Source of the DNA: Oscillospiraceae bacterium
GTDB taxonomy: Bacteria; Bacillota; Clostridia; Oscillospirales; JAAYXM01
Length of the DNA stretch: 61,867 bases
Assembly (NCBI GenBank): GCA_017439555.1
Contig: JAFSIZ010000134.1
Coordinates: 1 to 61,867, forward strand
Direction: 5' to 3'
This document shows, piece after piece, positions 16,281 to 25,198 of the stretch. Position numbers and translations under genes: made by a program. A model generated the notes under the pieces. The model made no database searches and was not told where the DNA came from. It worked only from the letters and a program-made list of their open reading frames with translations. Each line of letters starts with the position of its first letter. Within the stretch, counting starts at the first letter, position 1.

Positions 16281-16314
16281 GTATGGCACAGCGCCTGTGC
16301 GCGCTGTGCCATAC
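16281..16314 (+). promoter_or_regulatory. Perfect intercistronic hairpin without U-run
   Basis: A 14-bp perfect inverted repeat (16281-16294 and 16301-16314) with a 6-nt loop lies between the first tubulin-like gene and its downstream neighbour. No T-tract follows, so it is more likely an mRNA stabiliser or processing signal that sets relative protein amounts than a terminator. Confidence 0.8.
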
Positions 16315-16339
16315 AACCAAAATTCGGAGGATAACTTTT

Positions 16340-18088
16340 ATGAGCGAATTAAGAATGAAGGTAAGAGAAAAAATATATTCAGCAACAGCGGCTACAGACA
16401 CAAACAGCAACACTAATGCCGTTATTGTCTTTTTGGGGAAGCTGTCTTCCGAAAAATTCAAGGAATATACAAAGAAGTTCACTTCGGATTTGCTTAATCA
16501 CCGCATAGCGGAGGAACGCTTTACGTTTGTGGAAGTTGATTCGGGTAGCGACGATATCGCTGAAAAGGTTTACGAAGCTGTAAAAGGCATAAAGAATTTA
16601 AGCCAGCAGAATATGAATAAGATATTCGTTTCGTTTGTCACCATTATGGAGGATGATTTTTATGCAAACGAAAAGAAAATTGATCTTGGCAGGCTCGATC
16701 AGGTCAGGGAAAATCTGTTTCTTGGATATCCTGTGACACTTCATTATGATTTTTACGGAATTTTCACAGCGGGAACAGCGTTTGAAAACAGAAACAATGC
16801 AAGAAGTATGATTATCGATTTCCTCGGGCAAGACAGCAGTTCTATATGGGTGAAAAATATTTACCATTGTGTATGTGCAGGCGAGGATTACTACAGATGT
16901 GCAAAGTCTGTGTCATTTTTGATACTTCTGAACCTTACGGAAAAGCTTGACGCACATGATCTGGCAAAGTATAGCGTGGAGGGTAAGGATTATGCCTGGA
17001 CCACATTTTTCCTGTTTGAAAAGAACCTTACTTCGCTTGTAGTATATGAACTGATAGGTATGCTTCTTGACAGGAATACAACAGGGGCAGAAGCGATAAC
17101 GGTGGAAACGCTCCGCTCCGTCATATTCGAAGCGATAGAAGAAAAAGGGAAGAGGCTTGAAGCAGCTGTACCGGCGAGTGATGTGCTCTATATCCCGTTC
17201 CGTGTGAGGAAAAAGAAGAGAGAGCTTTCGTTTATGGAAAAGCTAAAATCAAGGTTTGTTGAAATCAAGGATGTTGATGTGTATTTGCTGGAGGATGAGA
17301 CTGCTGATACCATACAACTGATTGAATATCAGAAAAAGGCTTTGGCAGAAGCTTTGGAAAAAGAGTTGACCGGAAAATTCATGGATGAGCTTTTTGGAAA
17401 GCTCATAAGAATGTGCAAAGCTGTGAGCAGTGTTGATCTGACAGACGGAAAGTCTTTGATCATTGATGCGCTTGATTTGTGCAAGTCTTCTCTTGAATCT
17501 GAGAAGAAAAATGCAAGAATGGCTCAGACAGAGTATTATATGATTAAGCATTATGAGATGGTTGCGGACGCGAAAATAACTCTTGTTGAAACCTTGAAAG
17601 AATATTACAATGCAAATGCAGAGCGATATGTAAGGGAAATTGTGTTGGATCTGGATAAGAAAAACGCCGAGGTTTCGGCGCTTATAAAGGATTTTGCAAC
17701 GCTCGGTGCACATTTTGCAGGCAAGGATGCGCTGGTGTTTGGCAAGAGTATACCGCTTCTTTGCTCTTATGATGAAATCCTCAATGAGATAGAGATAGAA
17801 AAGGTAATCGAGGCGATAAATAATGACCCTGCGATTTTTGGAAATGTGTTGAAAAGCTATTTGCCGAGCGTAAAGATTGCTGCTGAGCATATAAAAACGT
17901 TTGGAGGCTTGAATATCAATCCGCAAAGCGACATTTTGCGTTTGTATTCCGCGGAAACGGTCGCAACTCCGCAGGGACTTGAAATTGCATCAGACGAGTA
18001 TTGGTTCAGAAACCACGAAATTGCAATACTCTATACCGCGAGAAACAGACCTGAAGATTGCAAGCACTTGCCTTATGGCAATAACTGA
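16340..18088 (+). CDS. Unknown 582-aa soluble protein, probable partner of the tubulin-like GTPase
   Basis: The ATG at 16340 has CGGAGG 9 nt upstream; an earlier in-frame ATG at 16283 lies inside the hairpin and is rejected. No signal peptide or membrane helix is visible. The N-terminal 200 residues alternate strands and helices (AVIVFLGKL, FTFVEVDSGS, IFVSFVTIM, VTLHYDFYGIFTAGT) like a Rossmann-type or NTPase-like fold, but no phosphate-binding loop is present. Residues about 320-480 are long charged helices and probably coiled coils (KKALAEALEKELTGKF). It lies between the tubulin-like protein and the second vWA protein and could bridge filament and membrane. I do not recognise the family. 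Confidence 0.7.
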   Translation: MSELRMKVREKIYSATAATDTNSNTNAVIVFLGKLSSEKFKEYTKKFTSDLLNHRIAEERFTFVEVDSGSDDIAEKVYEAVKGIKNLSQQNMNKIFVSFVTIMEDDFYANEKKIDLGRLDQVRENLFLGYPVTLHYDFYGIFTAGTAFENRNNARSMIIDFLGQDSSSIWVKNIYHCVCAGEDYYRCAKSVSFLILLNLTEKLDAHDLAKYSVEGKDYAWTTFFLFEKNLTSLVVYELIGMLLDRNTTGAEAITVETLRSVIFEAIEEKGKRLEAAVPASDVLYIPFRVRKKKRELSFMEKLKSRFVEIKDVDVYLLEDETADTIQLIEYQKKALAEALEKELTGKFMDELFGKLIRMCKAVSSVDLTDGKSLIIDALDLCKSSLESEKKNARMAQTEYYMIKHYEMVADAKITLVETLKEYYNANAERYVREIVLDLDKKNAEVSALIKDFATLGAHFAGKDALVFGKSIPLLCSYDEILNEIEIEKVIEAINNDPAIFGNVLKSYLPSVKIAAEHIKTFGGLNINPQSDILRLYSAETVATPQGLEIASDEYWFRNHEIAILYTARNRPEDCKHLPYGNN

Positions 18089-18102
18089 GGGGGATAAATA
18101 TT

Positions 18103-19374
18103 ATGATAAGAAAGAAGCTTGATGTGGTTTTCCTTATAATTTCACTTATAGCGGGTGCTGTTCTCTGGGTAGGGCTTGAGTTTTTATATCGCGTAAATTT
18201 CAGCTCAACCAACCGGGTGTTTTCCATTTTGCTTTATATTGCAGTGTTTGCAATAGTAATGGGGCTTATTATTCTCATAAAGTCAAAAGCTTCGGATGCA
18301 TATAAGGATTCATCTGTTGTGCTTAAATTCACGGCAATTGCGCTTGTGCTTCTTTTGGCGGCGACTCCGTTGTTTGAGTTCTTATATGAGCTTGGCGACG
18401 GCATACCTGACAACAATGGAGTTCCGAGCCTGCAATATGTTTTCCTTATCGATGACTCCGGTTCGATGGACGGCGAATACGGCAATGATCCGACGGGCTA
18501 TCGCTATGAAGCGGTGCAGGAGATAATAAAGCAGATGTCTGCGGACAATCAGTTTGCAGTTTATCATTTTGGAATGGATGTAAAGTGTGCAACACAGATG
18601 GGAAGTGTTGTCCCTTCTGAATACAGCCGGAACTCCGTAGATGTAGACGGAAGTGAAACAAACCTGAGAAAAGCGATTCAGGTTTCGCTTGATGAAGTGG
18701 CAAATCCCGAGAAAGCACATACCAAGATAATAGTTCTTACAGATGGATTCCCTTATGATATGCGTTGGGGTGGACAGAACAAAGCCATAAAGCTTTGTCT
18801 CAAGAAAAATGCTTCTATAAGCTCAGTCGGTTTCGGGCAGCCGAATGAAGAGCTGATGAATGAGCTTGCCGAAAAAACAGGCGGTGTCTATGTCTTTTCC
18901 GATAATATCGACAACCTTCTCACAAGTCTTCAGCAGGTTATGTCGGCAAATGTCGAGAATATAGATAAAAACCGCGATCTTCTCGGCCACAGATTTGATA
19001 TGACGGCAGGAAGCGCCTTGTATGCAATACTCAGAATTCTCTTCCTTGCGCTTCTCGGAGTTTTGTGGACTGTTGCCAAGATGGCTCTGGTCGGAGACAG
19101 GCATTTCTCATGGAAGATGACAATAATTTCAGGCGTGGCTTGTGCGCTTGCGGCAATCCTTGTCGAATGTATGACGGCAGCAGGCTTTGCAGATATAATT
19201 GCAAGATTCGTTTTCTGTGTGCTCTGGGCAATGACGCCGATAGAGATTCTCGAATATGTAGACCTCGGCGGAGGAGCAACAACGTATACTTCAAGCTATG
19301 GAATGGAAGGCTTCGGGCAAGCAAAAGATTATGGAACACAGATGCGAGGAGGGCAAGGGACTAAGTCCATATAG
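18103..19374 (+). CDS. Polytopic membrane protein with vWA domain
   Basis: This 423-aa protein has three N-terminal membrane helices (near residues 7-29, 38-60 and 68-90), a vWA domain at about 105-290 with a perfect MIDAS (D117-x-S119-x-S121, DDSGSM) and a TDGFP strand, and then two or three further helices (about 305-330, 342-385). The 30-residue tail is Gly-rich. The vWA domain sits in one loop; with three preceding helices it probably faces outside, but the inverse is possible. The layout recalls BatA/BatB-type vWA proteins, although no MoxR ATPase is encoded nearby. It starts 15 nt after the unknown 582-aa gene and is followed after 3 nt by the next gene. Confidence 0.85.
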   Translation: MIRKKLDVVFLIISLIAGAVLWVGLEFLYRVNFSSTNRVFSILLYIAVFAIVMGLIILIKSKASDAYKDSSVVLKFTAIALVLLLAATPLFEFLYELGDGIPDNNGVPSLQYVFLIDDSGSMDGEYGNDPTGYRYEAVQEIIKQMSADNQFAVYHFGMDVKCATQMGSVVPSEYSRNSVDVDGSETNLRKAIQVSLDEVANPEKAHTKIIVLTDGFPYDMRWGGQNKAIKLCLKKNASISSVGFGQPNEELMNELAEKTGGVYVFSDNIDNLLTSLQQVMSANVENIDKNRDLLGHRFDMTAGSALYAILRILFLALLGVLWTVAKMALVGDRHFSWKMTIISGVACALAAILVECMTAAGFADIIARFVFCVLWAMTPIEILEYVDLGGGATTYTSSYGMEGFGQAKDYGTQMRGGQGTKSI

Positions 19375-19377
19375 ATT

Positions 19378-19893
19378 ATGAGTACATGTCAGATTCTTAA
19401 TATTACGCAGAGCGGAGAATACATAAATATAAATTTTGTATCCCAACAGGATCTTGCCGGTGGAAAGATTCAGCTTTATGATTTTGATTTCAAAGCCGGT
19501 GACTATGGTGCAGATCCTATGATAGAGCCGGGAATAGGCTCCTCGGCGTCCTCTCCTTTAAAATACAGGATCCCGGGAAGCCATAAGCTTAAGTGTATTA
19601 TTTCAAAAGACGGCGAAATCCTTGCGGAAAAAGAGGCATTTGTCGGAAATAAACACAAGATAACAATTAGATCCGAAAAAATCGAGCTGGGAAGGCTGTA
19701 TAAGGTAACATCGGAGATTTCCGTATCAAAGGATCTTATATATTATAATGCGGGTGGAGCAGGAACAAAAATCACTCTGCCCCGCGATCTCTATGCAGGA
19801 GATACACTTTTGTTTGTAATAAAGGAAAAGAGCTTTATTCCGCAGTTCAAGCTCGAAGAAAAAGTAGCGCAGTGCTTTACTATTGAATATTAG
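19378..19893 (+). CDS. Small beta-rich protein of unknown function
   Basis: This 171-aa protein starts 3 nt after the previous stop, with no strong ribosome binding site of its own, so it probably depends on translational coupling. No signal peptide or membrane helix is present. Alternating hydrophobic stretches (EYININFVSQ, GKIQLYDFDFKAG, KITLPRDLYAGDTLLFVIKE) point to an all-beta sandwich, perhaps of the FHA or C2-like kind. The central position between a vWA protein and a GTPase suggests a protein-binding adaptor. No motif supports a more exact call. Confidence 0.7.
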   Translation: MSTCQILNITQSGEYININFVSQQDLAGGKIQLYDFDFKAGDYGADPMIEPGIGSSASSPLKYRIPGSHKLKCIISKDGEILAEKEAFVGNKHKITIRSEKIELGRLYKVTSEISVSKDLIYYNAGGAGTKITLPRDLYAGDTLLFVIKEKSFIPQFKLEEKVAQCFTIEY

Positions 19894-19906
19894 GGGGTTG
19901 TTTAAG

Positions 19907-21946
19907 ATGGGTTACCATAAAATCCACTGTCCGCAGTGTGGACATATTACAGATCCGATGCAGATTAAGTTCTCCATATCGGAATTTGTGCAGGAAATTT
20001 ATGACCGCGGTATGGAGAGAACATATGATGACGATATTCTCGGTTCCATCAACGAGGACGAGATTACGCTGATCACTGAACATGATTATCTTTGGGACAT
20101 GACTGTATCGGAGATTGATGATTGCCGTGTCGGAGACGGTAAAGATGCGATGTTCTCTCTGCATGGTGAAAATCTCATAAAACGTTTTGGTGCAGAGGCG
20201 ATAAATATGCTCAGGCGAATTGCTCCGCCTGCCATTGCTGAGGTTGAAAAAGCGAATAACATTTACGATACAATAAAGAAAACCCCGGATATCAACAATC
20301 TTATTGAGCACATTCTTTCGAGTCTTCCTCATGAGAGGCTTCTCAGATGTGAAAAGGATATAGAAGATCGTTTTCTCGCTGTGTTTGAGCTTATAAAGCT
20401 CGCAAGGGGCAATGCAGTGCTTTTCAAGGTCCATCTCCGTGTTGTAGAAGAAAAAGATGATAACCAGAATATCATTCCGATGAATATCCGCACTGATGAT
20501 GACAGAATAATCTGCAATTCAAAGCGTTGCCCTGAGTGTGGAAGCCAGCTTTCAACACTTGCAGGCAAGTATGAAGAGAAGATAATATGTTTTATCGGAT
20601 CCCCTGCAGCGGGCAAATCCGCATATCTTGCAGCTGTTATTCACAAGCTCAAGACCGGGGCGGCAAAATATGGCATTGAATCTGAATATCAGAAGTTCAG
20701 CCCTGACTATAAAGCGTTTGACAGAGATTGTCTTGAGCCGTATTCAAACGGCTTTGCGATTACAAAGACAAATCAGGACACATTCCCGCAGATTTCTATG
20801 GCGTTTGAAAACAAGAGCATCGGAAAACGCTATTTATATACATTTGTTGATATTCCCGGCGAAACTTTCATAGGAAAAGAAGGCTTTGATGCAGCCGATA
20901 TGCTCACAAACCGCAGAATTCTGAAATACGCATCCGTTGTCTGGTATTGCGTCAGCGCAAAGCAGCTTTGTAAAGGCCGTGTCGGTCTTGAGATGAAATC
21001 AGCAGACGGCGCTATACAGAACGCTGAAATGACAGACCTCGACACACTGGGCTTGAATACAATGGAAGTTATGAACACATTGTATGGTGACAACGGCGCA
21101 AGACCTGCAGTCGCGCTTATTGTTACAAAGACGGATATGATAGCGGATTTTGTAATTTCTGAAGGTGTATTTTCCGGAAATCCGGCGGAAAATGAGGCAT
21201 TGAGGCAGGATTATCTCAGAATGATTTGCTCGATAGGCGGAAGAAGTGATTCGCGCTATTCATATTCTGATGGTGAGCCTGAGACTCTCGGATATATTCA
21301 GGACGGAAGGTTCAAATATCAGGCATTCCTTTCAAATTCTCAGACGGTTGAAAACTTTATAACGAATTACGGCGAAGATACTGTGCCGACGTTTATAGGA
21401 AGAGTTGCCACTGCATTCAAGAAAAATAAGATTCCGTGTTTTGCTCAGGCATCCTATGGCAGAAGCCCGATTGAAAGATTCTCCGTTGAAAATGCGATGC
21501 GATGCATTCTTGCGAAAAAAGACATTTTATCGCCGAGCTCCTATGCTGCGATTGTAAGCTACTTTGGAGAGGCGGCGCTTGCCAAGTTTGAGGCTGAGGG
21601 CGGAAACCTCCCTCCGATTTCGCAGGATGAAATTGAAGAGATAAAGAGAGCTTACAGCAAGCTCAATCCTGTATATCCCTTTGGAGTTATGAGCATTCTT
21701 GTCTGGACGTTTGCTTATACAGGGTTTTTTGGCTGCACACAGCCTGAGGGCGACAGATGGGTGCAGATACGCACTGAAGGTCCTGAATATGAAGAGCTTA
21801 AGAAGAGACTCACATTTGAACAAATGGGTAATGTTCCTGTTGGAACTGTTCCTCCCAGCCCGACTCTGAAAGATAAAAAAGATCACGATAAGAGCGGAGA
21901 GGGCAAGCCGTCATGGATTGGGCGGATCTTTGGCAAAAAGCAGTAA
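19907..21946 (+). CDS. Zinc-ribbon P-loop GTPase (TRAFAC / double-GTPase-like)
   Basis: This 679-aa soluble protein starts at ATG 19907 with AGGGGG 9 nt upstream. A split zinc ribbon is formed by Cys8-x-x-Cys11 (CPQCGH) and Cys208-x-x-Cys211 (CPECGS). Directly after it come a Walker A loop GSPAAGKS (231-238), a Walker-B/G3-like motif DIPGE (315-319) and a G4-like TKTD (407-410), which together indicate a GTPase. A C-terminal tail after residue 610 is low in complexity. This order resembles the DO-GTPase2-type regulators that are encoded with GAP1-type proteins in predicted bacterial conflict systems. The next gene fits that partner. It is likely a nucleotide switch controlling the assembly. 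Confidence 0.8.
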   Translation: MGYHKIHCPQCGHITDPMQIKFSISEFVQEIYDRGMERTYDDDILGSINEDEITLITEHDYLWDMTVSEIDDCRVGDGKDAMFSLHGENLIKRFGAEAINMLRRIAPPAIAEVEKANNIYDTIKKTPDINNLIEHILSSLPHERLLRCEKDIEDRFLAVFELIKLARGNAVLFKVHLRVVEEKDDNQNIIPMNIRTDDDRIICNSKRCPECGSQLSTLAGKYEEKIICFIGSPAAGKSAYLAAVIHKLKTGAAKYGIESEYQKFSPDYKAFDRDCLEPYSNGFAITKTNQDTFPQISMAFENKSIGKRYLYTFVDIPGETFIGKEGFDAADMLTNRRILKYASVVWYCVSAKQLCKGRVGLEMKSADGAIQNAEMTDLDTLGLNTMEVMNTLYGDNGARPAVALIVTKTDMIADFVISEGVFSGNPAENEALRQDYLRMICSIGGRSDSRYSYSDGEPETLGYIQDGRFKYQAFLSNSQTVENFITNYGEDTVPTFIGRVATAFKKNKIPCFAQASYGRSPIERFSVENAMRCILAKKDILSPSSYAAIVSYFGEAALAKFEAEGGNLPPISQDEIEEIKRAYSKLNPVYPFGVMSILVWTFAYTGFFGCTQPEGDRWVQIRTEGPEYEELKKRLTFEQMGNVPVGTVPPSPTLKDKKDHDKSGEGKPSWIGRIFGKKQ

Positions 21947-22018
21947 TCACTCCGCAGACATATAACCGGATCCGATAGGGGATTTTGGTAGACCTTCACA
22001 ATGAAAGGAATGAAAATT

Positions 22019-25000
22019 ATGTGGGAAATGATAGCCGGAAACAACGGTAACCGTGATGAATGCATAAATATAAGCATGGACAAAGCCCTGTTCCCGAGAT
22101 TGCAGAGTAAGGTTACGGTTTTCAAGAAGATTCTTGACAGCACTTCGCAGGCAACAGACAAGAGCTTTGTATATATCGCAAGCTTTGAAAGCAAGGAAGG
22201 CGCATATTCTGTCTATGGCTTCAACTCAAGACTTGAAAATGACGGCCGCGGCGGTGACTATTCGAGCTTCGTTGCGGTTAAGGCAAATGAAGAATGTGCA
22301 GAGATAAAGCTTGAGGATATATATTTTCTCGATGAGAACGGCTTTGCGAAATATGCATATGAAAAATACAACTCGTCAGACTTTGATGGCTTTGTGGCTG
22401 CCAATAAGGATAGCCGTGAAAACAGATTTGCGATGAGCGCAATACCGGTCGAGATGACGGACGGTGCGAAAAAACGCATCGTAAATGCAATTATGTGTGC
22501 TTTCTCAAGAAAAAAGGGAGAGTCTGTGGCGTTCTGTTTTGATGAGGCAGATATCGATGCTTTCAACAAAAAGGCGATATATGTTCTTCTTGAAGTCATA
22601 AAATATATTCCTTATGCATTAAGAAAGGACATCGGTTTTCTTTCAAATGTAAGAACAAAGGGCAAGGTTTCTGAGCTTATCAATCTTGCGGCATATCCGC
22701 AGAGCTTTGGCGATAAGCCGCGCAATTGCATCGAGCTGCTGTCAGAGGATGGCATATCGGAGCAGGATGCTTTCTTTGCATACACAGAAAAGGTGTTTGC
22801 GATGGATGACGGCACTCGCGAAGCATATTTTGAAACGCTGAAAAAAGAGATTGAAGAACCTTCAAGAGAAAACGGATTTGATATAAAATCGGATTTCTAT
22901 GACCTTGACACAGAGACAAAACCGTTGTGGACAAATGGCGATGCAACAGAAGCGATTGCTGATATTTTTGCATCTGTGGACAACGTGCTCAAGGTATATC
23001 CGGCATATCTTGAACTCGCAAAAGAAAGGCTTGCACGAGAGCAGGAAACGGTTCTGGCATATGTAAAAAATGTTATTCTGAATGCTGAAGATACAACCGG
23101 ACTCAAGAGCGCATACAACGATTTCAAGGTTATATTCGAGCTGTGCGGGCTTAATTTTGAGCTTATAATAGGAATGACAACCTTGCGCGGCGCAAAGCTC
23201 ATTGCTGATACGCAAACGGATCTTGGGATTGCCGGCGTTGCGGATGATCTGATGGCGATAAACCCCGATATGTTTGCTTTGGAAATAGAAGGCAGAAAGC
23301 TTCTTTGCGGTGAAATAGATAAGAAGCTGAGAGAGCTTATCAGAGCTAAAGGAAGCCTTGAGTCTGTCTATGATCTCTATGCGCTTTTCAAGGAAAAAGC
23401 ATATGTTAATGTGAACACACTTTCCGCAGACGTATGTCAGCGTGTCGAAGAGCTTATACATGAAGAGACAGATGCTGTGGAAGCCGGCAAAGACAAGCTC
23501 AACCGCCTTGAGCAGATATACAGAACGTTTACAGCGGTCTATGGCGAGGATTGCGAGCCTGTTTGCAATGTATATAAGGTCTATTTTGACAGATATTCAA
23601 GAGCAAGCGCAGGTCAGGCTTTTGAACACGACCTCAAGCTTTTTGAAGAAATAGAAAAACAAATACGTGATTGTGCAGATGAAAATTGGTTTAATTTCTT
23701 CATAAGCAAAATTACAGAACTTACAAATCTTGAGTCAGAAGATGGAGAAGTCAAAGAGAAAGCAAGCAGAATCTATGCAAGGCTGACTGAAAATCTCTAT
23801 CGTGTCATTCGCGACACAGAAAAAATTTCCTATGGAACGCTTTGTGAGCTTTGCGAAAATGCAGGGCCGAGAGTGGATACTCTTAAAAGAAAGGGCATTC
23901 ACGATGCGGAGCTTCGCAATATGCCGCCGCAGGGCGAGCTTCCTGTCGGCGGAGCATATCGCTTCATAACTCTGCTTGATAACCTCATCAAAGAGCTCGG
24001 AGAGAATAAGAAGCTTGCTGAGGCGATTGTTACATATGACAAGATATACAGAAGCATATTCGATGAAGAGTTTGATGCTAAACCTATTTTCGAAAAAGCT
24101 GCCGGTGTTGTCATAGAGCATTGGATTGGAACCAATAAGGTCAAAATAAGCGTCAAGAAGGTTGATGCGGCAGTCGCGAAAATCAAAAATAACGTGGACA
24201 TAAAAGACCCGTCAGCTAAGCTTTTCAGTCGCATAGCGGAAGCGGTTGCGCAGGAAGAACTTCGCCTTGCAGAGTTAAAGCGCGAGAAACGCGCAAATTC
24301 CCCGGTTATGAAGCTTCTGAGAAATAAGTGGACATGGATAATAAGTGGAGCTGTTGTTATTCTTGCCGGCTTGATAACCTGCGCAATTATATTAATTCCG
24401 AAGATGTTTGCGCAAACCGATGCTGCGGAGAATAAACCCCAATCCGAGACCAATTCGCAGGTTGAGGATACAACGAAATACATAGCAGCGCAGGCAGAGC
24501 TTGATGAAGTGGATGCCTACCTCAATGGCTTTGGAGATGGCTATAAGGATGCCGGAATAGTTCTCGGAAAGCTCGAAAAAGCAGAGGACGGAAGCGGCTA
24601 TACAGTAACGGCAGACAATACACTTATGATAAACGAAGGAATTGCAGAGCCGATAAAGGCGACGCTTGAATTGGCAGATGCAGGAAAAAGCAAATTTGTT
24701 GCAGAAAGTGTGATAAAGCCGGAGAGTGCCTATATTGTCGTTGTGGCAAACAAGGATGGCGCAAGCGTGCTCCTCGATGTTTATGAATTTTCGGGGGATC
24801 TTGCAAAGTATGATTATAAAGCCGCAGAAAGCGCTGCCCAGCTTCCTGATGGCGTCGATAAGGTGTTTTTCCAGAAGCTTATCAGATATGTCGGAGTTAA
24901 GTGTGGATATGTCATGACTGAAGCTCAGGCTGCAGAAAGCAAAAAAGAGGAAAAGACCGAAATTCCGGCAGAACCTGCAAACGGAGAAAATGCGCAGCCG

Positions 25001-25198
25001 GCGGAAAACAGCGAAAAAGTTGGCACAGACACAACTTCCTCAGATGCGATAATTAATCCTGAAGAAAGCACAAGTAAGGGTAATGCTAATGTCGAAAAAG
25101 AGAACAAAGAAGAAACGTCTCAAAACAGCGGAGGCAACTCCGATGGTGGAAACACAGGCACAACCGCCCCAGGAACCCGGCAAGGCGGAGAAAACTGA
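22019..25198 (+). CDS. GAP1-like protein with transmembrane helix and extracellular tail
   Basis: This 1059-aa protein is given the start at ATG 22019, which has GGA 9 nt upstream; ATGs at 22001 and 22010 are possible. Residues 1-230 resemble the N-terminal domain of GTPase-associated protein 1 (pattern VLLEVIKYIPYALRKDIGF). Residues 230-750 are helical. One membrane helix lies near 771-793 (WIISGAVVILAGLITCAIIL). The outer part includes a small beta-rich domain (about 815-955) and a 100-residue Glu/Asn/Ser/Gly-rich tail typical of cell-wall-spanning linkers. The N-terminus probably senses the GTPase encoded upstream and passes a signal through the membrane. Its last 110 nt overlap the next gene. 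GAP1 similarity is judged by eye. Confidence 0.75.
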   Translation: MWEMIAGNNGNRDECINISMDKALFPRLQSKVTVFKKILDSTSQATDKSFVYIASFESKEGAYSVYGFNSRLENDGRGGDYSSFVAVKANEECAEIKLEDIYFLDENGFAKYAYEKYNSSDFDGFVAANKDSRENRFAMSAIPVEMTDGAKKRIVNAIMCAFSRKKGESVAFCFDEADIDAFNKKAIYVLLEVIKYIPYALRKDIGFLSNVRTKGKVSELINLAAYPQSFGDKPRNCIELLSEDGISEQDAFFAYTEKVFAMDDGTREAYFETLKKEIEEPSRENGFDIKSDFYDLDTETKPLWTNGDATEAIADIFASVDNVLKVYPAYLELAKERLAREQETVLAYVKNVILNAEDTTGLKSAYNDFKVIFELCGLNFELIIGMTTLRGAKLIADTQTDLGIAGVADDLMAINPDMFALEIEGRKLLCGEIDKKLRELIRAKGSLESVYDLYALFKEKAYVNVNTLSADVCQRVEELIHEETDAVEAGKDKLNRLEQIYRTFTAVYGEDCEPVCNVYKVYFDRYSRASAGQAFEHDLKLFEEIEKQIRDCADENWFNFFISKITELTNLESEDGEVKEKASRIYARLTENLYRVIRDTEKISYGTLCELCENAGPRVDTLKRKGIHDAELRNMPPQGELPVGGAYRFITLLDNLIKELGENKKLAEAIVTYDKIYRSIFDEEFDAKPIFEKAAGVVIEHWIGTNKVKISVKKVDAAVAKIKNNVDIKDPSAKLFSRIAEAVAQEELRLAELKREKRANSPVMKLLRNKWTWIISGAVVILAGLITCAIILIPKMFAQTDAAENKPQSETNSQVEDTTKYIAAQAELDEVDAYLNGFGDGYKDAGIVLGKLEKAEDGSGYTVTADNTLMINEGIAEPIKATLELADAGKSKFVAESVIKPESAYIVVVANKDGASVLLDVYEFSGDLAKYDYKAAESAAQLPDGVDKVFFQKLIRYVGVKCGYVMTEAQAAESKKEEKTEIPAEPANGENAQPAENSEKVGTDTTSSDAIINPEESTSKGNANVEKENKEETSQNSGGNSDGGNTGTTAPGTRQGGEN

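Noticed and set aside
16281..16314. Intrinsic terminator inside the operon
   Set aside because: The stem is perfect but lacks a following U-run, so termination is unlikely.
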